A DNA stretch of 64,000 nt from CBDCWQ01 sp965223435 (GTDB lineage: Bacteria; Myxococcota; Kuafuiibacteriia; Kuafuiibacteriales; Kuafuiibacteriaceae): assembly GCA_965223435.1 (NCBI GenBank), contig CBDCWQ010000022.1, forward strand, positions 682,001 through 746,000, read 5' to 3'. Position 1 is the stretch's first letter. Every line of letters begins with the position of its first letter. This document shows positions 58,208-64,000 of the stretch, piece after piece. The position numbers and the translations under genes are program-made. Below the pieces are notes generated by a model that saw nothing but the letters and a program-made list of their open reading frames with translations, did no database searches and was not told the DNA's origin.

Positions 58208-59478
58208 AGCTTTGGCAGTTGGCGCGGCTGGATCTTCTGCGGTGTCGTCGACGTCACGTGGTCAGCCTTTCGGCAGTCGTTTCTACGGTGTCCAGTCTTT
58301 TGATCATTTTTTCCCTGTTCTTTGGCATCCGCAAACATGTCCTTCAGCCGATACTTCCCGAGCTACCGCTCAATCTCTTGCTGGCGGAGCCCAAAAACAT
58401 GTCTTTGGGGTTCTTCGCCTTCGACGCCCGCACATTCAGAAAGAACTTCAATGACGACACTCTAAAGGCCATTCGAAAAACCGAGGGGGTCGAGGCCGTG
58501 TACCCCATCATCGGGGCCCAGTTTCCCATGCGAGCCGAAGGTGGCGAGGCTTTTTTGGGGCATCGCATGCGCACAGATGTCTTTGCCACCGGGTTATCAT
58601 CCGAACTCGTGAAAACCGACGTTGCAGATGGCTACGCTTTTGAAGACGCCAAGGGCCCACGGGTCCCCGTTTTGGTCGCGCGACGCCTCTTGGATCTCTA
58701 CAATTCCACGGTCGCAAAATCGATCAACAAGCCTAAACTGTCCGAAGAGGCTATTGTGGGCCTCGAGTTTGAACTGGTTCTGGGCTCATCCTACGCCCGC
58801 GGAACCCCTCGACCCGACCGCGTATCCAGAAAAACTGCTCAGATCGTGGGTCTGTCTGAAAAAGCCAGTCTGGTTGGTATTTCGGTCCCTGAACAAACGA
58901 TGCGCCGCTGGAATAAGAGCATGTCGACAGCGGCGCCCGAGTTTTCGGGTGCATACGTTAAGCTCAACGATAGAAGCTACGCGGGTGCGGTCGTCCATAC
59001 TCTAGAACAACTCGGTCTCAGCGTCGATGGCACCGCAAAAGTCGCAAGCAGTTTGTACACCACCTTGGCGGTTCTGACCGCATGCCTTGTCGGTCTCATC
59101 TTATTCTTTTCGGGTTTGGCTATCATGCAAAGTTTCGCACAGCTCATTTTCGAAAGGCGCACCGAATTTGCGATCATGCGCGCTCTCGGGGCCACTCAAG
59201 CACGTATCACAAAACTTGTACTTCTTGAGGCGCTCATGATCGCGTGCGTCGGCATCGCTTTGGGCGCGCCCCTAGGCGTTGGGTTGAGCTACTTGTTGGA
59301 CATCGCCGTTGTTTCCTTAATTTCTGACATCCCGCTCAAGCCAACCCATGTTCTGCATTGCTCTTTCGCCGCTTTCGCCGGCGCATCCTTTCTTGGCATC
59401 GTCGCGGCGCTGACGGGTGCACTGTACCCTACCCTCCGCGGCGCCCAAAAAACGCTGTCTACCAGCCTTCGCTTGTAG
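58204..59478 (+). CDS. FtsX-like ABC permease (LolCE/MacB type)
   Basis: About 424 residues from ATG 58204, overlapping the ATPase stop (ATGA). Topology is an N-terminal membrane helix (HVVSLSAVVSTVSSLLIIFSL), a large periplasmic domain (~45-280) with YPIIGAQFPMRAEGGEAF, and three C-terminal helices. The first is YTTLAVLTACLVGLILFFSG; the segment leading into the second carries IFERRTEFAIMRALGATQ, followed by LMIACVGIALGAPLGVGLSY; the third is FAGASFLGIVAALTGAL. The R-R-x-E-x-A-x-x-R-A-L-G-A stretch is the typical FtsX-family cytoplasmic coupling region. Family members need two copies per complex; a single permease gene here implies a homodimer like MacB. The upstream lipoprotein is the likely periplasmic partner. 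The operon runs 55854-59478. Confidence 0.9.
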   Translation: MKLWQLARLDLLRCRRRHVVSLSAVVSTVSSLLIIFSLFFGIRKHVLQPILPELPLNLLLAEPKNMSLGFFAFDARTFRKNFNDDTLKAIRKTEGVEAVYPIIGAQFPMRAEGGEAFLGHRMRTDVFATGLSSELVKTDVADGYAFEDAKGPRVPVLVARRLLDLYNSTVAKSINKPKLSEEAIVGLEFELVLGSSYARGTPRPDRVSRKTAQIVGLSEKASLVGISVPEQTMRRWNKSMSTAAPEFSGAYVKLNDRSYAGAVVHTLEQLGLSVDGTAKVASSLYTTLAVLTACLVGLILFFSGLAIMQSFAQLIFERRTEFAIMRALGATQARITKLVLLEALMIACVGIALGAPLGVGLSYLLDIAVVSLISDIPLKPTHVLHCSFAAFAGASFLGIVAALTGALYPTLRGAQKTLSTSLRL

Positions 59479-59613
59479 AAAAAACACACCCGGCCCAACC
59501 CCATTTGGGGCTTCCCTGGCGACACGTCGCAGTCCTACTCCCCAATGGAAATACTGAACGCTTCCCTAGGCAGCAATGTCCGTGTTGCGCCTCACCACAC
59601 TCAGGTGAGCAGA

Positions 59614-59841
59614 CTATGCGTCTTCGGATTCATCAAGCGAGGCCAAAAAGCGCTCGGCTTGTCCGAGGGTGCGGAAGTACTCGGGCTGAAAGCCAGCTTC
59701 GAACAACAGATCATGAGGTGTATCGTAGTGAGCCCACCGTTCCTCGAGCACAGCGATTCGATCCGACTCGGGAAGGGCACAGAGATCTGCGTACTCCTCA
59801 CCAAACTTCCGTTTGAGGAAGGCATAGAAGTGCGCATCCAC
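59614..59841 (-). CDS. Small hypothetical protein downstream of a nucleotidyltransferase-like gene
   Basis: 75 residues from GTG 59841, four nt after the stop of the upstream gene at 59846, so the two are probably co-translated. The sequence (MDAHFYAFLKRKFGEEYADL, RIAVLEERWAHYDT, DLLFEAGFQPEYF) is helical and acidic at the C-terminus. No domain was recognised. Its size and tight linkage to a nucleotidyltransferase-like protein suggest a two-gene toxin-antitoxin or accessory unit, but no antitoxin-type DNA-binding motif is visible and gene order is opposite to the common antitoxin-first arrangement. Confidence 0.6.
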   Translation of the reverse strand: MDAHFYAFLKRKFGEEYADLCALPESDRIAVLEERWAHYDTPHDLLFEAGFQPEYFRTLGQAERFLASLDESEDA

Positions 59842-59845
59842 GCTG

Positions 59846-60781
59846 TTAGTCTAGCATACCGGGGTTGTAGATGCCGTCTTCATGTATGACCGCTTCCAGA
59901 TTAGGCAAAAACCTCGAGAACTCCGGAGGATAAGTCGAAAGCAAACTGTCTCGCACGGTTCCCACTAGCTTCCGTCGGCCAAAATCGCAAACGGGGTCCG
60001 GGACCAGGACCGCCTCCGCACAGTCGAGAAGGATCTGGTGCTGTTCCATGACTACTGGGGGCAGACGCTTGCGCTTCTTGGAGACTAAGCGAAAATAGTC
60101 ACGACTCGCCTCGCGATAAAGCCGGACGCGATGGGCGTCCAGCTTCATCCAGAACCGCTTCTCGAAATCAAAGGCGGTCTCGATGAGGTCTATGTCCTCT
60201 GGGTACAGGCCAAGATTCGGCCGGATCGTACAGAGCTCATCCGGAATCGCAACCTTGGGTTTGAAGTAGAGGAACTCCTCGGCATCGAAAACATGGAGGT
60301 AACCGCGAGGCTCGCCGGCACGGAGAAGCTGAACACCGAGTCCGGTCACGAACTCCCAATCCTTCTCCCGTTGAGTCTTCTTGGTCTCGGCGAGCGCGTC
60401 TCGGGAAAGGAACAGTGCAGAGGGGGCGAAACGTGGATTGAGTCGCGGGGGCTGAACGAACACATCGATCCGTGGGCGGTTCTTGTTCGTACCCGGATAT
60501 TCGAAGTGAGAAGTCCAGCCCGCATCGGACCAGGGAGAAGCAAGCGGTGCACTGATGCCGAAGCGATACGATGCGGGAGTTCCCTGATACGAACTTTGAT
60601 TCAGCACCTCCAGAAACTTCTGTGTCGCCGCCGAGGAAATGGCGACGTCGCAGTCTTTGGTGAAGAGGGCGATCTGGTAGTGAATACATGCATGCCCGCC
60701 GGTGATCGACACCCGAATCCCGGCTGTCTCTGCTTCCTGACATAGGGTTTGATAGAACTGATGGAGCTGTGCCTGGGACAT
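59846..60781 (-). CDS. Nucleotidyltransferase-like protein (AbiEii-type fold suspected)
   Basis: 311 residues from ATG 60781. The N-terminal part has RVSITGGHACIHYQIALFT followed by KDCDVAIS. This is the G-G...D-x-D pattern of minimal nucleotidyltransferases (AbiEii/DUF6036-like), in which the two acidic residues bind the metal. IDVFVQPPRL could supply a third acidic residue. The remainder (EKDWEFVTGLGVQLLRAG, FDFEKRFWMKLDAHRVRLYR) is helical, typical of the C-terminal part of such proteins. The 75-residue downstream gene begins after 4 nt. Family members act as toxin halves or as tRNA/protein modifiers. Activity here is only inferred. Confidence 0.65.
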   Translation of the reverse strand: MSQAQLHQFYQTLCQEAETAGIRVSITGGHACIHYQIALFTKDCDVAISSAATQKFLEVLNQSSYQGTPASYRFGISAPLASPWSDAGWTSHFEYPGTNKNRPRIDVFVQPPRLNPRFAPSALFLSRDALAETKKTQREKDWEFVTGLGVQLLRAGEPRGYLHVFDAEEFLYFKPKVAIPDELCTIRPNLGLYPEDIDLIETAFDFEKRFWMKLDAHRVRLYREASRDYFRLVSKKRKRLPPVVMEQHQILLDCAEAVLVPDPVCDFGRRKLVGTVRDSLLSTYPPEFSRFLPNLEAVIHEDGIYNPGMLD

Positions 60782-61192
60782 TTATGGAGCCTGAGAGTTT
60801 ATGGCAGATGCTGACCCGCCTTGTCGACCTCTGAGAGCTTCACCTCCCCCAAGTGAAAGTCGGGCCGATCTTCGGGAGCCTCTGATGAGCATCGCCAAGA
60901 AGCTCCGTGGCGCGGGCGAAGCGCGTAGGAGGGGGCCACGAGCTCGATGATTTTTGTCCGTGGCTAGGGCGGCGAGTTGGCGCTTCGGAGCGGGCGCTAC
61001 TCGGCTTTCTGATGGCGACGCCTTTCTTGTCTCTTTTGATCTCATGCTGATCTGGCATTGCGGTCGTTATCCGTGGCGCGGCGCGCCAAACCCAGGATAT
61101 CGACGCCACGCTGTGGGGGGACTCATCCCAGATCGGGTTGGCGTCAGCGGGTAAGGCACGATGGCCCGTCCAGGGCGCAGTCTGTCAACTCG
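60782..61192. other. Intergenic region with possible degraded coding
   Basis: About 410 bp. On the minus strand a short open stretch just upstream of the nucleotidyltransferase-like gene (60784 back to about 60960) reads IIELVAPSYALRPRHG..DFHLGEVKLSEVDKAG, which looks protein-like but has no start codon after an upstream stop. It may be a remnant. No complete gene is supported. The promoters of both flanking genes should lie here. Confidence 0.3.
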
Positions 61193-62401
61193 TTGAAAAT
61201 TCTGGCTTTGGTTCTGGGCTTCCTCGCCTGTGGCGACCCTCTCAATTCCGGGGCCTACCAGGGAGAAGAGATCGCCCGGCTGAGCGGAACCATCGAGGGG
61301 CTCGATGATTTCAAGGACGCGAGGAAGATCCACCTGGGGTTGCTTTGGCGGGATCACCTTGGCGGTCAGTTTGCCACGGCCCGCACCCGGTTAGCCCCGG
61401 TGACCATGAACGCGTTCCCCTTCGGTTTCTCGGTTGCCCTTCTTGAGATCCCGGAAAGTCCGGCGCTCATCCCTGCCTACTTCCCCGAAGCCGGCGCGGT
61501 TCAACACCTTGTCTGCGTAGGAGGAGAACGCTTCGAATGCACCAGAAGTTCCGATTCGACTTGGGCCTGTTCACTATGGTCTCAGGGGTTGGTGGACGAG
61601 TGCAACTCGTTTTCGCTCGATCATCGAACGGGGAATACCACCGCCGGTTGCACGCTGCCCCGATCCCCCTGGGGCGACCTGGGGAGTCCCGTGACTTGGG
61701 ATCAACAAGTCGTCCTTCCGCCGGACGCTGAATGCGATGAGGATGAACTCATCAAATTGTGCATCGCCGAATGGGAAGGACCTGGTTCCCAGTGCAAGGG
61801 TGCGTATTGTTCTTGTGGTGTGGCTTACAGCAAGAGATCGGTCGAGGACGAATTCGGGTTTGCGAACATCATTATCTTCGACGACCTTGACGCCGATGGA
61901 AACTTTACTGACCGGGACCGGCTCTTGGGAATAGCACCCCAAAACATGCTGGTCTTTGTTGAAAAGGCAGGTGATAATTTTACCCGATTTCAGAAGCGGT
62001 TTGGCTCCACCTTTTTGAACGCGCAGGATTTGCAGCCGGGATACAACCTGGTTCGACCGGTGTGTAAGCAACCTTCAGATTTGGGACTTGTTTGGGGCGG
62101 TGACTTGTTGGAGGTGGTGCCCTTTACGCCACTTCTCATCGAAGCGTGGAGTCAGCACCAAGACAGTTTCCACGAACTCTGCATGAACTATACGTCGGTG
62201 TTGTCTGCACCGGGATTCTATGGCACAAGGATTGACACCGACATCAACCGCAGTCGCCAACTGAGCTCGTTGGATGAGGCCGAAGCCAAAGAGGTCTGTG
62301 AAGCTGTTCACGCAGCCATGCAGCGAAGCTTCAATGAAGATTCGCTCAAGGTGTATGCTTGTTCTCGGCATAGGATATGTCACACCCTCGGATCGACTTG
62401 A
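61193..62401 (+). CDS. Cys-containing secreted lipoprotein, hypothetical
   Basis: About 402 residues if TTG 61193 is used: LKILALVLGFLACGDPL is a compact lipoprotein leader with an FLAC lipobox. The frame is open back to 61058, but that N-terminus (MRSLSVARRAKPRIS...) is not signal-like. The mature protein has paired Cys (GGERFECTRSS..WACSLW; CIAEWEGPGSQCKGAYCSCG), an acidic metal-binding-like DDLDADGNFTDRDRLLG, and an overall beta/alpha mixture. The D-x-D-x-D-G loop could bind Ca2+, though I cannot name the domain. It resembles the many lineage-specific 'CGD' lipoproteins of Bradymonadota/Myxococcota. The stop lies inside the next overlapping ORF (see 62334-62714), so a frameshift that once joined the two is possible. 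Confidence 0.65.
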   Translation: MKILALVLGFLACGDPLNSGAYQGEEIARLSGTIEGLDDFKDARKIHLGLLWRDHLGGQFATARTRLAPVTMNAFPFGFSVALLEIPESPALIPAYFPEAGAVQHLVCVGGERFECTRSSDSTWACSLWSQGLVDECNSFSLDHRTGNTTAGCTLPRSPWGDLGSPVTWDQQVVLPPDAECDEDELIKLCIAEWEGPGSQCKGAYCSCGVAYSKRSVEDEFGFANIIIFDDLDADGNFTDRDRLLGIAPQNMLVFVEKAGDNFTRFQKRFGSTFLNAQDLQPGYNLVRPVCKQPSDLGLVWGGDLLEVVPFTPLLIEAWSQHQDSFHELCMNYTSVLSAPGFYGTRIDTDINRSRQLSSLDEAEAKEVCEAVHAAMQRSFNEDSLKVYACSRHRICHTLGST

Positions 62402-62714
62402 GGGTCGCGCGGAGGCGGTGTTTTCTAGTTGTCTCGAAGATAGCCCTATTTCCCCTACTCATGGAGCGGAGTCGCTGGGGCTGGACTTAGACAACTTCGA
62501 GATGACTTGCGACGATGCCGCTTTACCTGCTTCATTTCACGGTTGTGAGCTGCCGCTCGATGCCTGGCTGAATTGCTTCGAGCAGGCTCGCAAGAGTTTT
62601 GAGCGTCGCCTTAGCTACGTGGGTGGTCTTTACTTGGGAGAACGTCGATTGGATGATCTCCTGGATAGTTCCGAGTGCCAAGCTGTGCGGCAGAGTTGTC
62701 CGGGTGTTTTGTGA
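62334..62714 (+). CDS. Small Cys-rich protein overlapping the preceding lipoprotein
   Basis: 126 residues from ATG 62334 in a different frame from the upstream gene. MKIRSRCMLVLGIGYVTPS is weakly signal-like. The body has CDDAALPASFHGCELPLDAW, LNCFEQARKSFERRL and SECQAVRQSCPG, with regularly spaced Cys and Trp as in other secreted small proteins of such genomes. It could instead be the natural C-terminus of the upstream gene after a -1 or +1 shift near 62385-62400, since both sides read as sensible protein (CHTLG | DRLEGRAEAVFSS). No SD is visible for the ATG. Confidence 0.45.
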   Translation: MKIRSRCMLVLGIGYVTPSDRLEGRAEAVFSSCLEDSPISPTHGAESLGLDLDNFEMTCDDAALPASFHGCELPLDAWLNCFEQARKSFERRLSYVGGLYLGERRLDDLLDSSECQAVRQSCPGVL

Positions 62715-62790
62715 GAGGTCACCGTGCCCTAGACTTAGCCTAGCTGATATGGAGTGACCCTTTGTCAATACTCGTAAGCTCATTTTGGCT

Positions 62791-63249
62791 CTAAAAATCC
62801 TCCCGTTCTTCGCAGTGAGGTGCGGGTGAAAGAGGGGAAGCGCAAAGGAAGGACGACGTAGGTCTCTTCGACGACGAGTCACTCTGATATCCGCGGATTA
62901 CCTGGACGTAGCCCAAGCAGAGCCTAGCATGACCGTGTTCCGTCGGGAGAGGTCGCTGTCTAGTCGCGCGAATCCGGCGCAAGGCCTGTCGCAATGCTAG
63001 GTCGCGTGTTTCTCCAATTCGTGCCTTCGTCGTCCGCCCTTCGCGCCTCCCCTCATACTTTTTGTGTAGATCATCCTGTTGCCCGGCGCTGAGTCCCCGC
63101 CGGAGGCACCCGTACGCTTCATCCACGGTCAAAGTCACCGGTGGGCGCAGTGGTGGTCCAGGCCGCGCAGCGCCGAGCATAGCGAGGGCAGCCTGGAGGA
63201 CCATGAGCACGCTGGTAGACTCTTGAGGATGGAGCGCACGGTTCGTCAT
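62791..63249 (-). CDS. Hypothetical ORF directly downstream of the IS110-type transposase
   Basis: 152 residues from ATG 63249, five nt after the transposase stop on the same strand. The N-terminal half (HPQESTSVLMVLQAALAMLG, PVTLTVDEAYGCLRRGLSAG) looks helical and protein-like. The C-terminal half is Arg- and Ser-rich and less convincing. Position suggests an accessory or passenger ORF of the insertion element, or its downstream flank. No family was recognised. Confidence 0.35.
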   Translation of the reverse strand: MTNRALHPQESTSVLMVLQAALAMLGAARPGPPLRPPVTLTVDEAYGCLRRGLSAGQQDDLHKKYEGRREGRTTKARIGETRDLALRQALRRIRATRQRPLPTEHGHARLCLGYVQVIRGYQSDSSSKRPTSSFLCASPLSPAPHCEEREDF

Positions 63250-63253
63250 GGTG

Positions 63254-64000
63254 TCAAGCAGCCCGCCTCAGACCCGGCCCAACCTGAGCACTTCTTGGAT
63301 AGAGGACCGCCCAGAGGAAGCCGACGAGTTCTCTTGCAACCGCGATGGTTGCTTTGTTCACATTTTTGTTTCCGTGCACGAGGCGCCAGTACTTTCGGTG
63401 CAAACGAGACTGTGCCTTGTCAGCGTGTCGGACCACATCCGCCGGTTGACCCGTTCGACGCTTCTTTAGACGAGGTCCCACCGTGGGCTTTTTGCGATAG
63501 TGCTTGGACGCCTCAACGACAATCCGACGCACATGCCTATTCCCGGTCTTTGTGATTGGCCCCCGTCGGGACTTACCTCCTGAGCTATGCTCGCCGGGTA
63601 CGAGGCCAAGATAAGACATCAACGCACGCGGTGATTCAAAGCGGCCGAAATCATGGAGCTCAGCTACGATTGTCATGGCAGTCAGCGTATCGATGCCCCG
63701 AAAACATCGAAGAAGACCCACCGCTTCAGCGTACGACTCGGTCACCGCCATTCGTTCGATGTTCTCCATGAGGTCCTTCAATCGCTCCTCTATCTGTTCC
63801 ATCGAACGAAGATAGTCATGGAAGGTGGTGGCGTCCGCTTCATGCTCAAATGAAAGTCCCTTAAGCCAATGCCTATGAGCCAGGCTCCAGTTCTTGGTGC
63901 CCGTGAAGGAACGGCCACGACGCAAAAGCCATTTAGATAATCGATGCCGTGCGCGCATCAGATCTTCCTGCGCGTCCTCCCGACATCGACATAGATCGCG
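63254..64000 (-). CDS. IS110-family transposase, cut by the window edge
   Basis: The frame is open to the right edge. Beyond the internal ATG 63958 it continues as RDLCRCREDAQEDLMRARHR, the conserved linker of IS110/IS116 transposases, so the true start is outside the window. The visible part is the C-terminal Transposase_20 region: LLRCFRGIDTLTAMTIVAEL, FESPRALMSYLGLVPGEHSS, GGKSRRGPITKTGNRHVRR and the Ser-containing catalytic segment typical of the family. The N-terminal DEDD (RuvC-like) domain is not in the window. IS110 elements lack ordinary terminal inverted repeats and use bridge RNAs encoded in their non-coding ends. The downstream flank would begin at or before 63253. Confidence 0.9.
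   Translation of the reverse strand, partial: RDLCRCREDAQEDLMRARHRLSKWLLRRGRSFTGTKNWSLAHRHWLKGLSFEHEADATTFHDYLRSMEQIEERLKDLMENIERMAVTESYAEAVGLLRCFRGIDTLTAMTIVAELHDFGRFESPRALMSYLGLVPGEHSSGGKSRRGPITKTGNRHVRRIVVEASKHYRKKPTVGPRLKKRRTGQPADVVRHADKAQSRLHRKYWRLVHGNKNVNKATIAVARELVGFLWAVLYPRSAQVGPGLRRAA

Noticed and set aside
59499..59510. Rho-independent terminator after the ABC operon
   Set aside because: The stem is only about five base pairs with a two-base loop, and no T run follows.

Overview
The window looks like an accessory region of a GC-rich, Gram-negative bacterium of the Bradymonadota/Myxococcota (former deltaproteobacterial) type. This is inferred from very large secreted lipoproteins, frequent TTG and GTG starts, an FHA-domain enhancer-binding protein, an atypical Hsp70, LPP20-like and VanZ proteins, and two kinds of transposase remnant. 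No rRNA, tRNA, CRISPR array or core metabolic operon was seen.

Layout. 1-7118 (minus): a giant lipoprotein gene running off the left edge. 7592-9899 (plus): a repeat-rich basic protein and an LPP20-like lipoprotein. 10123-11595 (plus): a polysaccharide flippase-like membrane protein, convergent with a second giant gene (11628-19916, minus). 20308-22815 (plus): a lipoprotein with three carbohydrate-binding-like domains and a DNRLRE domain. 22.8-29.4 kb: a visibly AT-richer segment with a broken integrase-type transposase, a six-repeat Cys-rich lipoprotein (23988-28160, minus), an apparently eroded ORF and two identical 36-bp direct repeats. 29492-39886 (plus): the third giant, about 3464 residues, with a subtilase-like domain near its C-terminus and an ORF just downstream (to 40952) that may be its frameshifted end. 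41168-41337: a large inverted repeat. 41419-49462: two divergent paralogous lipoproteins of the PcRGLX/YetA (exo-rhamnogalacturonan lyase-like) type, one carrying three extra N-terminal Cys-containing repeats. 49494-50828: a triple-VanZ membrane protein. 50865-59478: signalling and transport (GAF-GGDEF cyclase, Hsp70-like ATPase, FHA-AAA+ regulator, and a translationally coupled lipoprotein/ABC ATPase/FtsX-like permease operon). 59614-62714: a nucleotidyltransferase-like/small protein pair and secreted Cys-containing proteins. 63254-64000: an IS110-type transposase cut by the right edge.

The central theme is a set of three paralogous giant exported proteins sharing one core order: a 'GWN' N-terminal module, an Asp-box (BNR) beta-propeller-like region with an invariant CxCxxCWCEESY motif, and an alpha/alpha-toroid-like region with conserved EHNLD, AIDNCSWLSLSV, HLEAT and WFID signatures. 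Next to them are carbohydrate-binding-like, DNRLRE and YetA-like lyase lipoproteins and a flippase. My inference is a surface or secreted system that makes, binds or digests a complex polysaccharide. Its specific function cannot be read from the sequence. Several apparent frameshifts (19.87 kb, 39.66-39.88 kb, the transposase at 23.10 kb) matter for gene models and should be checked first.
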